DNA of 64,000 nt from the NCBI GenBank assembly GCA_015143295.1, contig CM026565.1, positions 9,732,041 through 9,796,040 of the forward strand, given 5' to 3'. Both the position numbers and the translations under genes were made by a program. Shown piece by piece: positions 11,840-22,689 of the stretch. How positions within the stretch are numbered: position 1 is the stretch's first letter; the number at the start of each line of letters is the position of its first letter. The notes under the pieces were generated by a model. It made no database searches. It saw only the letters and a program-made list of their open reading frames with translations, and was not told where the DNA came from. The stretch comes from Tetracentron sinense (lineage: Eukaryota > Streptophyta > Magnoliopsida > Trochodendrales > Trochodendraceae).

Positions 11840-14286
11840 TGTCACGCCCCAAAATACCCCCAGGAGTCTAGGGATACTTTAGGTGGACTATACAAACCTG
11901 CCAAACCATCCTGTAATGAACAAGCAAAAATATAATACTAATACAATGATAATCAGAGCGCGGAAGCTAAACATAAAAATGCGGAAGCGCAACCAACTCT
12001 TTTTTTTTTTTTCTAAAGTTCCAAAACAGTACTCCAAGTTTAACATATGTACAACACGTCTAAGCCTAAGGTGGACAGGCCCACCTAACAAAACACAAAA
12101 GACAAAATACAACTCTGTCTCGCTCAATAGTCACCCCCGTGGGGCCAATGGTCTAAGTCTCTCGCCTCCGCCTGAGGCTCGACTACAAGATCCTCATAAG
12201 GTTCCTCCTCGCCATAGTCCTCCTCTATCCAAGGACCCGGATCACAAATGTCGAGAGGGACTCAGGTACCTGCCGACATGAAAGTACGGCTGAGCATGGA
12301 ATACTCAGCGAGTACAAGCCCCTAACTAACAATGGTAATAACGAACATCATATACAAGTAATGGGAGGAGTATAGTTCATAATCATTTCTAGCAACCTCA
12401 TACATAAACATTTTATCAAGTCATAATTATTATGAAACTATAACATGTCTATGCATCATACAATTCCTCTTTGAGTTGTCCTTACAATATTTCTTATGAG
12501 CCAGAGGTTAGCACCCGCATATCCCTGGGCTACCAACCTCCTTGACAGTACAATACCTTTCTTATTAGCCAGGGGTTAGCACCCGCACATCCCTGGGCTA
12601 CCAACCCCCTTGACAGTACAATACACTTCTTATGAGCCAGAGGTTAGCACCCGCACATCCCTGGGCTACCAACCCCCTTGACAGTACAATACACTTCTTA
12701 TGAGCCAAAGGCTAGCACCCGCACATCCCTGGGCTACCAGCCTCCTTGACAGTACGATACCTTACTTATGAGCCAGAGGTTAGCACCCTTAACCGGGGCT
12801 ACCAACCTCCTTGACAATACCATTTCCTTTCTTATGAGCCAGAGGTTAGCATCCTTAACCAGGGCTACCAACCTCCTTGACAGTGTAACATTTTCGAGTC
12901 CTTTCTTATGAGCCAGGGGTTAGTACCCGCATGATCCCTGGGCTACCAACCCTCTTGACAATGCAATACGTTTCTTATGAGCCAGAGGCTAGCACCCGCA
13001 AAATCCTGGGCTACTAACCTCCTTGACAATATCCTCCATCTACATATGTGCTCGTGCATAGCAATCGTGAAATCATGATGACATATAGCATTTTAACAAT
13101 TCCCAACTCACATGAGAATTTAAGAAGCCAAATAAACACATGCATACAACTTGCCAAATGGGGAACATTTATGTGACTCATGCTTTCAAATCTTAGTTTG
13201 TTCATGCATTCTATCAAACATGTGGTATTCAACCTTTTTACCTTTAGTTATTTCACATTTTCTCATTCGAACATTTCATCAAACACTTGGGGTGTGTTCA
13301 TTATGCGTAATATGCCCTTCCACCATTTTTCCCATCATTCAACACATCACAACATGGCATCCAATCGCCTCCACTCCTCATCCATTCATACATTCCACCA
13401 TTTGTTTGTATTATCTTGTTTATGTTTTAGGGATTTAGCATATACCAACACAAGGGAGCAATGGGGAAGATCCAACACATATTTACTTAGAAAAATCCTA
13501 GGTTATCACCAAAGTAACTAGGAAGAGTGTACTAACCTTGAAAAGGGAAAGAAAATCCTTGAGGATGATGTAGAAACGCTGCCCTAGCTTGGAAGAGGTA
13601 CTCCACACGAGCTTGAGGTTGGATTTGGAGAATCCAAGCCTTGAACTTGAAGCAAATCCAAGTTTGAGGACGACCTAGGATGGTCCACCCCTTTGATTTC
13701 TTCCTCAATGGAAACCCTAGGTCAAAACCCTCTTCTTCTCACTCTCTAGCTCTCAAAATGTCTAAGGGTTGTGAATGAGGGCTCAAAGGGTCGAGCAAAC
13801 CCTTATGGGTAAGGGTTTAACACCCAAAAGACGAAAACGCCCTTACTGAAATTTCTGCAAAAACGCGAAGACCGAGCGATCGGTGGTTATGACCGATCGA
13901 TCGGTTGCCTACCGAGCGATCGGTGTTTATGACCGATCGACCGGTCAAAAACTCACTCTCTGAAAAATTTCCCCATACAAAATTTCTGACCGTGCGATAG
14001 CTACCGATCGATCGGTTATGGACCGATCGATCGCTGACTGGACCGATCGATCGCTGACTGGACCGAGCGATCGGTGCTCTGTATGTCTGGACTGTTTTGA
14101 CCATATCTTTTGACTCGCTCGTCGGATTTCGATGATTCAACTTGCGTTGGATCCGTCTTTCGAAAATGAACATTTCTGACGTTTCGGAATTTCCGATTTC
14201 TCCCTTATTTATTAATTAGACTACAAAAATGGCCAATTAGCTACGAAGGTGCTATTCATTAAGGATGAAAAAGTCTGGGATGCTTA
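11840..14286 (-). repeat. Element A 5' LTR
   Basis: About 2.45 kb, matching 4617-6701. It holds the hairpin box (12289-12309), an expanded ~68-bp tandem array (12490-13025, about eight units), the palindrome cluster (13868-14075) with one extra 20-bp unit near 14020-14060 relative to the partner LTR, and the distal block (14089-14160). It is followed by target duplication ACGGG at 14287-14291, after which element B's RT sequence resumes. Confidence 0.93.
12490..13025. repeat. ~68-bp tandem array in A 5' LTR, about 8 units
   Basis: The box GAGCCAGAGG recurs at about 12498, 12566, 12634, 12702, 12770, 12836, 12910 and 12979, mostly 68 bp apart. Each unit contains GGTTAGCACCC and CTGGGCTACCAACC. 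The partner LTR has 3 units. LTR G carries a related array. Confidence 0.88.
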
Positions 14287-14291
14287 ACGGG

Positions 14292-15265
14292 CCCGTCCCG
14301 AATTGGTCGCACAAATCGAGACAGAGGTCGATAAATTCCTTAAAGCAAGATTTATAAGAGAAGTGCAATACCGCACTTGGTTGGCCAACATTGTCCCCGT
14401 AAAAAAAAGAACAGCCAAATTTGAGTTTGCATCGACTTCAGGGACCTTAATAAAGCATGCCCAAATGATGATTTTCCTCTCCCCATTACAGAATTAATGG
14501 TGGACACTATGATCGGGTTTGAGACACTATCTTTCATGGATGGATACTCAGGATACAATCAAATCCGGATAGCTCCTGAAGACGAAGAACTTACAGCCTT
14601 CCGTACTCCTAAGGACATATTCTGCTACAAGGTGATGTCATTCGGCATGAAGAATACCGGGGCCACTTACCAAAGAGCAATGACGTTGATATTTGGTGAT
14701 TTACTCCATGACACTATTGAGTCTTATGTCGATGACCTCATAGTCAAAATAAAGTCCCAAAGCAATCATTTGGTTGACTTATGAGTCATTTTTGACAGAC
14801 TCAAAAAGCACCAGTTAAAAATGAATCCACTTAAATGTGCATTCGGAGTCACCTCATGAAAGGTCCTTGGCCTCGTAGTCCGGCAACGAGGAATCGAAAT
14901 TGACCCGACGGTTTATTTCTAACTTGGTTGGACAGTTTCAACCTTTCTCCTGCTTTATGAAGAAGGGAGTTCCATTTAAATGGGACGAAGCCTGTCGGAA
15001 TGCCTTCGAAAGCATCAAAACTTATCTGACAAACCCTCTGGTCCTTATGAGCCCGATAAAAGGAAAGCCTCTCATCTTGTACATAGTTGCTCAAGAAAGA
15101 TTAATGGGTGCACTAATCACCCAACACAATGATCAGGAAAATGAGAATGCGTTGTACTACCTAAGCAGGATGCTAGTTGGAGCAGAATGCAACTATTCCT
15201 CTATAGAGAAAGTTTGCCTGACACTCATGCTCGCCTTGCAAAAATTGAGGCACTACTTGCTTTAA
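14292..15265 (+). pseudogene. Element B RT and RNase H region
   Basis: Reverse transcriptase and its own RNase H domain of B, resuming right after element A. Seen: LVAQIETEVDKFLKARFI near 14300-14355, then FMDGYSGYNQIRIAPEDEE (14535-14590), FCYKVMSFGMKNTGATYQRA (14620-14680) and the catalytic box SYVDDLIVK (14720-14750). The RNase H part (FKWDEACRNAFESIK, YYLSRMLVGAE, SSIEKVCL) runs to about 15265. The YVDD box and the CYKV/GATYQRA wording are those of Tat/Athila-group RTs. The region is broken in several places. Confidence 0.85.
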
Positions 15266-15325
15266 CATTCCATAAGATGGATTTCAAAGGCAAACTCTCT
15301 CAAGTACATCCTCTCTCACCCAACT

Positions 15326-16051
15326 TTGTCAAGAAGGATGGCCAAATGGACTGTCCTAATGTCAGAATTCGAGATCGAGTATGTTCCCCAGAAAGTTGTA
15401 AAGGGACAAGCCCTAGCAGATTTTTTGACTGCACATCCAGTCCCATCGGACTCACCACTGGTCACTGATCTTCTAGACGAAGAAGTAATGCAAGTAGAAA
15501 TCAACCAAGGCTGGACGATGTACTTTGATGGAGAGTCAAGAAGCCTCAGTGGAAAGAAATGCCTCGACCACAAAGATAACAAGGTAGGCATAGGAATAGT
15601 CTTCGTCACACCTGACAAAGCTATTTTACCCTACTCCTTTGCCTTGACAGAGGGATGCTGCAACAATGAAGCCAAGTATGAAGCTCTAATTGTAGGACTA
15701 GAGTTAGCCATCAAGATCCCAATCTTCGAGCTTACCATCTATGGTGACTCCAAACTGGTGGTGAAGCAGATTTGTGGCGAATACATGGTGAGGAAAATTA
15801 GCCTCCTCCCCTACCATGCAAGGGCAGATGAACTATTGTCACAGTTCACCCAGATCAGTATATTCTATGTGCAAAGAGGTCTTAATGCGGAAGCTAACTT
15901 GCTTGCAAGCTTAGTAGCATCGCTCACACTCCCGTCCAATCGAATTCTGACCATCACCATCGGTGAAAGAAGGGTGCTCAAGCCTCTAGGAGAGTCAAAC
16001 TCACATAGCTTAGTGTGTTCTACTTCAGTAACACAAAATAAAGATGATTAG
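15326..16051 (+). pseudogene. Element B second (archaeal-type) RNase H region
   Basis: Seen: an open stretch with WTMYFDGESRS (about 15510-15545), GIGIVFVTPDKAILPYSF (15590-15645), NNEAKYEALIVGLELA (15663-15710), YGDSKLVVKQICGEY (15740-15785) and NAEANLLASL (15885-15915). These are the spaced D-E-D positions and surroundings of the additional RNase H that Tat-lineage retrotransposons carry between RT/RNase H and integrase. It is the best preserved open segment of B. Assignment rests on motif recall. Confidence 0.8.
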
Positions 16052-16599
16052 CGTACTCAATTCATTGAATACCTCAAGCATGGCCGATTACCTGACGAGC
16101 GGGCTAAACACGCCGAAGTCAGAAGGTGAGCAAATAAATTAGTGATTTACAAAGATGTTTTGTTCATGAGGTCCCTAGATGGGATTCTCATGAGGTGTCT
16201 AGCCAATCAAGAAACTGTCAAGGCCATGGAAGATGTCCACTCGGGAGTTTGCAGGGCCCATCAAACTGGCCTTAAGTTACAAATGTAACTGAAAAGACTC
16301 GATTATTATTGGCCAATAATGATTGTTGATTGCTTCAACTTTGCTAAAAGATGCCAAAAATGCCAATATCATGCGAACTTCATACATCAGGCCCCAGAAC
16401 CTCTCCAAGTGATAACTTTTTCTTGGAGGTTTGCCGCCTGGGGAATGGATATTATTGGGCCTTTCGTCCCACCATCGTCAGCTGGACATCAATACATCCT
16501 GGCAGCAATGAACTACTTCTCAAAATGGGCCGAAGCTGTGGCCCTAAGAGACATAAAGCATGTTACGGTTGCAAATTTCATACGAATCCATATCATCTA
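16052..16599 (+). pseudogene. Element B integrase region, upstream part
   Basis: Integrase zinc-binding region (CRAHQTG near 16250-16270, then CQKCQYHANFIHQAP near 16355-16395) and the start of the catalytic core (WGMDIIGPF, ILAAMNYFSKWAEAVAL, about 16437-16545). GMDIIGPF and YFSKWAEA are the usual first-Asp and following motifs of Tat-type integrases. It is cut at 16599 by solo LTR E, whose left target duplication ATCTA is 16595-16599. Confidence 0.82.
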
Positions 16600-16820
16600 T
16601 GTAGAAACCCAGAACCTCATTGCACCTTGTGGTGAATAGTGTTAAAGGTAGTCTTGTAAACTAATGGGTTTTATACTAATGGAAATATTTGGATTTATGG
16701 AGTGCATGTTTTAATAGGTCTACATATCCCTAAGAAGTGTGTTTGAAGCATAAAAAGGTGCTAGAATTGGATTGGAGAAGATTCAAGTTGTGAAAACAGG
16801 GTTTTTGCAGCAAACAGGGG

Positions 16821-17010
16821 ATCACCGATCGATCGGTGATAACCTCTGATCGACCGGTCTTATACCGATTGATCGGTAGCTATCGATCGGTTAACTAATT
16901 TGTATGGGGAAAAATTCCAGAGAGGGCATTTTCAACCGATCGCTCGGGTGAAACCACTGATCGACCTCTCAGTCACCGATTGCTCAGTCTGTACCACCAA
17001 TCGATCGGTT
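16821..17010. promoter_or_regulatory. Palindrome cluster in LTR E
   Basis: ATCACCGATCGATCGGTGAT at 16821-16840 is a perfect 20-bp palindrome. Further copies of the CGATCGATCGGT/ACCGATCG type follow to 17010, around the conserved core TGTATGGGG near 16911. Leaving out the inserted LTR G, the cluster ends about 60 bp upstream of E's TATA box, which fits a proximal promoter module. Confidence 0.68.
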
Positions 17011-17056
17011 ATACGCAGATTTCTTCATTAAGGGTTTTTAAGTATTTAACCAATAC

Positions 17057-19534
17057 TGTCACGCCCCAAAATACCCCCTAGGAGTTTAGGGATATTTTAG
17101 ATGTGACAGTTCGTACCTGCCAAACCATCCTCTAATGCACAAGATAAACACAGTACTAAACAATGATAATCAGAGCGCGGAAGCTAAACATAATTTACGA
17201 AAGCGAAAACTAAATTTTTCTTTTCTTTATAATGATCCAAAATGTAGTATTCCAAGTTAACATAAATACAAAACACGCCTAAGTCTAAGGTGGACAGGCC
17301 CACCTATCAAAATATCAAAATACATAAGACCCAACACTTTCTCGATCAATAGTCACCCCCGTGGGGCCAATGGTCTAAGTCTCTCGCCTCCGCCTGAGGC
17401 TCGACTACTAGATCCTCATACGGTTCTTCCTCCCCGTAGTCCTCCTCTATCCAAGGACCCTGATCACATATGTCAAGAGGGGCTCGCGCACCTGCCGACA
17501 TGGAAGTACGGCTGAGCATGGAATACTCAGCGAGTACAAGCTACTAGCTAGCCATCACAATAATAACACACGTAATAGTCATACCATGCAAAGCAGTAAT
17601 AGAAGCATCACGAACTAAACAGTATTTGACATGGTACAATACAATCATTTAAAAGTGTGTGCATGAATGCAAAAACACCGATAAAACCCAAGCTTGAAAC
17701 CCATGTCCTGTCTCGATACGCCTCGTAGAAATCATGTATGCGTGCATGCATGAATGCATGATCATCATCTTGTAAACTTTCATCTTGTAACTTGTGAGCC
17801 AGAGGCTAGCACCCGAATCTCCCTGGGCTGCCAACCTCCTTGATATGCAATGCACTTGTGAGCCAGAGGTTAGTACCCGAATGTCCCTGGGCTACCAACC
17901 TCCTTGATATGCAATGTTTGGTTTTCTTGTGAGCCAGAGGCTAGTACCCGAATCTCCCTGGGCTACCAACCTCCTTGACAATAGGTGATTTTTATTACTT
18001 GTTTAGTTTTCTTGTGAGCCAGAGGCTAGTACCCGAATTTTCCCTGGGCTACCAACCTCCTTGACAATAGGTGTTTTAGGGGTTTTCTTGTGAGCCAGAG
18101 GCTAGTACCCGAATTCTCCCTGGGCTACCAACCTCCTTGACATGCAATATTTTATTATTGTTATTATTAGATGCATATGCTCTCGAAAAACTCGGTCATG
18201 TGTGCATGCGTGCTCATGTGCGTGCCAATAGTGACAAACGTGGGAATGCGGGTGACAAGAGAGATATGGCATTACATTTCATTCCATGATGTGAACATAG
18301 GTAACTTAAGTAATTTCCATAACATTTGATCAATTTATCATTTATAAGAACGCATGCATAAAACTCATTTCCATATTCTTCATTTAAACCATTTATTCAT
18401 AGTTTAGGTATTTTGTCAAACACATAGTATGCTATTTTCCTTCATGGTTCATTTCCATCCTTTTAGTGCATATTTTCCATTCAATCACACAACGGTAAGT
18501 TTATTATTTGTGCAATGCCCATCCTCCATTATCCAATCCACAACCCACACATACCATACATCACCCATTCGGCATCCAATCGCCACATCCAATATCCATC
18601 CAAGCATCCATACCATTTCTTTATCTTGTTTATATTTATTAGGGATGATACATTTCACAAGAAAGCAACCATAATAGCATAAATCACATTTCATAAGGAA
18701 AAACCTAGATTATTGCTAGGGAAAGTTAGTAGGGTGTACTAACCTTAGATCAAGGCTTGATCTTGAAGAAACCTTGAAATAGAAGCTCTATTTGGAAGGA
18801 GGAAGCCTTTGCTTGAAGGGCACTTGAGTTGGGGAAGAAACCCCTTTCAAAAACGTGAGTGAGTGCTGCCCTAGCTTGGAGAATGCACCCCACCCGAGCT
18901 TGAGCCTTGAACTTGAAGCAATCCAAGTTGAGGATGGTCTAGGGTTCTTAAACCCCCTTTGATTTCTCCTCAAAAAAAAAACCCTAGGTTAGAGTCTCTT
19001 CTCCTCTCTCAAACTCTCAAAATCTCATAAGTATGGTAAATGAATCCCTAAGGCTCGTGCAAGCCTTAAGAAGAAAGGGTTTAACCCCCAAAAAACGAAA
19101 AAGCCCTTAATGAAATTTCTGCAAAAAAACGCGAAGACCGAGCGATCGGTGGTTATGACCGATCGATCGGTTGCCTACCGAGCGATCGGTGTTATTGACC
19201 GATCGACCGGTCAAAAACTCACTCTCTGGAAAATTTCCCCATACAAATTTTTCGACCAGTCGACAGCCTCCGATCGATCGGTTTTGGACCGATCGATCGC
19301 TCCGTGGACCGAGCGATCGGTGCTCTGCTGGTCCCGACTGTTTTGGCCATATCTTTTGACTCGTTCGTCCGATTTCGACAATTCAACTTGCGTTGGATTC
19401 GTCTCTCGAAAAAGCACATTTCTGACATTTCGGAATTTCCAATTTCTCCCCTATTTATTAATTAGACTACGCGGAAGGCCATTCAACTACGAAATACTTA
19501 TTCATTTAAAGATGGAAAAGTCTGGGGTGCTACA
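17057..19534 (-). mobile_element. Element G: solo LTR of the A family, nested inside LTR E
   Basis: Starts TGTCACGCCCC and ends GTGCTACA, 2.48 kb. It is clearly related to the element A LTRs along its length but more diverged than those two are from each other. AATAC is duplicated at 17052-17056 and 19535-19539. It has the hairpin box (17511-17531), a tandem array of about five units (17796-18145), a palindrome cluster (19136-19325) and the distal block (19337-19410). It lacks any internal region. It sits about 14 bp upstream of E's TATA box. Confidence 0.92.
17796..18145. repeat. Tandem array in solo LTR G, about 5 units of 60-86 bp
   Basis: The box TGTGAGCCAGAGG recurs about five times, each followed by CCCTGGGCT and CCAACCTCCTTGA. 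Spacing is irregular because of AT-rich inserts between units. It is homologous to the ~68-bp arrays of element A's LTRs. Confidence 0.82.
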
Positions 19535-19548
19535 AATACCCCTTTGCC

Positions 19549-19556
19549 TATATAAG
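19549..19556 (+). promoter_or_regulatory. TATA box of solo LTR E
   Basis: TATATAAG in the context CCTATATAAGGCTTGG. The corresponding site in F's LTR reads CTATCTAAGGC near 38622. Its position downstream of the palindrome cluster fits an LTR core promoter, with transcription starting a few tens of bases to the right. Confidence 0.6.
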
Positions 19557-20892
19557 GCTTGGTTCGTGCCTTAGGGTTTCAGAAACCCGTAAGGCATCTT
19601 TTTGAGAGGGATTTGATAGGAGAAGAAGGAAGAAGGCTAGGTTGTTGCTCAAGCTTGAAGAGAAGGTCAAGATCTTCCCTTCTTTAGTGTTTTTCATCAA
19701 AGAACTCAATGCCCTCACTTGTTTCAAGCGTTTGGAATTGAATTCCTCGATTTCACCAAGGTAGATACACTCTACTACTCACCATGTGCTATTCCTCCTA
19801 AGAAAACCATGTTTTGAGTATGTTCTTGGGTTGTTTGGATGTTGATTTTATATTTGGATATAAACTACCATTATTAGGCACTCTAAGTGTTTGATTTAAT
19901 GCCTCTAAGGACTTTTATGCTTAAGTATGTTACTACGTGCTATGATGTTATGTCTACAATCTTTCTAAGTCCACATGATGTTCACAAGCACTATATGCAC
20001 TATGTATAAGTCTCGCATGAATCGATGATTTCTCACAAGAAGGATATTCTAAAAGTTCATAAGCAATGTTTATCTAAAAGGAATCTCACAAGCTCACAAG
20101 TGACAAGGCCAAACCTTGGGTTGGTAGTCTAAGATCGTTTCAAAGCTCACAAGGAATCTCACTATACATGGACTCACAAGTAGTCATGTCTCACAAGCTC
20201 ACAAGCTCACAAGTTCACAAGAAATCATGCTTACTCAGATCCTCGCATGCTCACAAGGAATCCCAACTCTCGTAAGAATACACAAGAACTCACAAGAAAC
20301 CTGATTATCATATGACCTCACAAGATTTATCGATTTTGATTTCACGAATGGTGTTAAGAAAAGGATTTTGAACTACTTTCACGATCATTATATTGTACGC
20401 TTTTGCATGTTCATGATATTACTCACTTTTAGCTAGTAGTTTGTATATCACAGAGTATTCCATGCTCAGCCGACTATTGACTTTAGCAGGTACTCGTATT
20501 CCTTTCGATGTCTGTGGCACAGAGCCTTGGATAAAGGAGGAGTACTACGATCCAGAGCCCTCTATGGACCACTACCAGGATGGTGGATCACTGGATAAGC
20601 GACTCGATTTTGATTTCTGTTGAGAGAGGGAGAGAGATCATACTGATATTTTATGTATGTTGAGAGTGGAACTTGTCCACTCCTTATTTTTTGGATATGT
20701 TCTGTTGGTCCAGACTTGGACTGAATTATATGAGTATTTTATTATAAATCATTTCCGCTATGTTTATAACTTGTGTACTCTGATAGGATGATAAGTATGT
20801 GTGCCTTATGTGTCATACAGGATGGTATGATACGGCGGTCCGAGCTAAAGAATCCCTAACTCCTAGGGGGTATTTTGGGTCGCGACAATCTA

Positions 20893-21449
20893 TCTGTTCG
20901 GAATCCCTGATAGTATCACAACTGATAATGCTACGTAAGCTGTATGCTAAATACAATATCAAGGAATTATACTCCACAAGATATTATGCGGCTGCGAATG
21001 GCCTGGCCAAAAAATTCAACAAGACTCTTTGCAAAATCTTGAAGAAGATAGTGGATAAAAACAAAAGGGACTGGCATGAGCGTCTTCCTGAAGCCTTGTG
21101 GGCCTACAGGACCATCTACTGAACACCAACACAGACCACGCTTTATTCATTAGTGTTTGGTGGTGAAGTAATGCTCCCGTTAGAGATACAAATACCTTCA
21201 TTGAGAGTTGTTATCCAAGAGTCCATCATGGATGAAGATGCGGCAAAAATTCACTTGGTAGAACCGGAAACTTTAGATGAAAGGCGACTATACGCCCAAC
21301 AAAATCTAGAGGTGTATCAGTCACAAATGGCCGATGCCTTCAACAACTGCGTCAGATTGCGGACCTTTAAAAAGGGAGATCTCGTGCTCATGGTCGAAAC
21401 TCCCATCATCGTCACTCATCGAACTCGAGAAAAATTAGAACCGAAATAG
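20893..21449 (+). pseudogene. Element B integrase region, downstream part
   Basis: The integrase core and C-terminal part resume after solo LTR E. Seen: LYAKYNIKELYSTRYY and NGLAKKFNKTLCKIL (20940-21045), WHERLPEALWAYRT (21070-21115), and a C-terminal segment with FKKGDLVLMV near 21365-21395. This wording is typical of Tat/Ogre integrases. Coding similarity stops at about 21449, close to the end of pol. Confidence 0.82.
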
Positions 21450-22560
21450 GAAGGACCGTACACCAATTAAAAGGTGTATTCAAACAGTGCATATCTACTA
21501 ATAATTATGAATGGGGAATGAATCATTCCCCCCACAAATGCAAGATTCCTGAAGAGATACTTCCCATGATCTCTAAAAGGCTCGCTAAGCTGAAAACCCA
21601 AAAGGGCGACTTAGGCAGAAGTTAGAGCACAAAAGGCTCACTAGATTATCCTCAAAGATGGTCTAAGCCAAAGTTAGAGCACAAAAGGCTCGCTAAGCGG
21701 AAAACCCGAAAGGGCGGCTTAGGCAAAAGTTAGAGCACAAAAGGCTCGCTAGATTATCCTCAAAGATGGTCTAGGCAAAAGTTAGAGCACAAAAGGCTCA
21801 CTAGATTATCCTCAAAGATGGTCTAAGCAAAAGTTAGAGCACATTTGATAGGCTCCTGGATACAAGCTAAAAGGATTCAATAGGTCCTGAATACGAGTTT
21901 AAAGTGTTCACCCCTTTGAACTACGCCTAACCTGATCCCATCCATGGTACGTAGGCGGCCTAAAAAAATCACCTTAGGTTCGGTCACACCCCCAAACAAA
22001 CCACATGGTTCAAACTCCTTGATTCAACTCATCAATCCCACCATCCATCAGGTCTATCAGGTAGTTTACCAAATTATTCTAAACCTTCCTGAACACGAAT
22101 GAAAACTGTCTAACCACTCACAAACATGAGCTCTAAACCTTCCTGGACACGAACGAAAACTGTCTAACCGCTCACAAACATGAGTTCTAAACCTTCCTAG
22201 ATACAAACGAAAATTGTCTAACCGCTCACAAACATGAGCTCTAAACCTTCCTAGACACGAACGGAAATTGTCTAACCGCTCACAAACACGAGCTCTAAAC
22301 CTTCCTAGATATGAACAAAAACTATCAACCCTTTGAACTACATCTGACCTAATCTCGTCCAGGGTACATAGGCAACCTAAGAAAATTGCCTTAGGTTCGG
22401 TCACACCCCCAAACAAAACACATCTCCCCAAGGGGTACGAGTTGTTGTCTAACTCATCAGTCCCACCGTGTGTTCAAACCTTCCTAGACATAAACGGAAA
22501 CTGTCCAAATCAAAATTCAAGCCTTCCTACATTTGAACGGAAACTATCTATCTCAAGAAC
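21450..22560 (+). repeat. Element B 3' non-coding tandem repeats
   Basis: Two arrays lie downstream of pol. The first (about 21570-21870) alternates units built on AAGTTAGAGCACAAAAGGCT with GATTATCCTCAAAGATGG. The second (about 22070-22520) repeats a ~57-bp unit containing AAACCTTCCTAGACACGAA and TGTCTAACCGCTCACAAAC. A segment with CATGGTACGTAGGCGGCCTA and TTAGGTTCGGTCACACCCCC recurs near 21945-21995 and 22360-22410. Tandem repeats between pol and the 3' LTR are typical of Tat/Ogre elements. Confidence 0.8.
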
Positions 22561-22689
22561 TACACTCAGCCTAATTTGAGAGATATATCTTAGGTTTGGT
22601 CAGTAAAAAAAAGCCACAATTGAAAAGAACAACCATTTTATTGCAAAATAGCAAAAGGGGAACTCCACATTGTTTGGAGAACTCACCTA

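Larger units (their letters stand above)
4617..14286 (-). mobile_element. Element A: Tekay/Del-type chromodomain Ty3/gypsy retrotransposon, both LTRs present
   Basis: Seen: two long direct repeats (4617-6701 and 11840-14286) beginning TGTCAC flank a minus-strand gag-pol region. A primer site follows the 5' LTR (11824-11835) and a polypurine tract precedes the 3' LTR (6702-6713). ACGGG is duplicated at 4612-4616 and 14287-14291, so this is an insertion into element B's RT region. A C-terminal chromodomain-like stretch with the EEATWE motif after the integrase places it in the Tekay/Del group. The LTRs differ at only scattered bases outside their tandem arrays, which suggests a fairly recent insertion. 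The coding region has a few breaks (about three to five). Confidence 0.93.
16600..20887 (+). mobile_element. Element E: solo LTR of the F family, inserted in B integrase
   Basis: Starts TGTAGAAACCC and ends GTCGCGACA, as does the LTR of element F (38145-40024), to which it aligns along its length. ATCTA is duplicated at 16595-16599 and 20888-20892. No internal region is present, so it is a solo LTR, presumably left by LTR-LTR recombination. Without the 2.48-kb solo LTR G inside it, it is about 1.8 kb, close to F's 1.88 kb. It carries palindromes (16821-17010), a TATA box (19549-19556), the hairpin box (20450-20470) and a run of CACAAG-rich short repeats (20030-20330). Confidence 0.9.

Noticed and set aside
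12490-13025. Regular direct repeats that look like a CRISPR array at first glance (also 29760-30850 and 31700-32757)
   Set aside because: Units are contiguous tandem repeats without unique spacers, lie within plant LTR elements, and there are no cas genes.
22066-22431. 121-residue minus-strand ORF with repeated CERLDNFRSCLGRFRAHV-type wording
   Set aside because: It is a frame through the ~57-bp tandem repeat of B. Its periodicity equals that of the DNA repeat.
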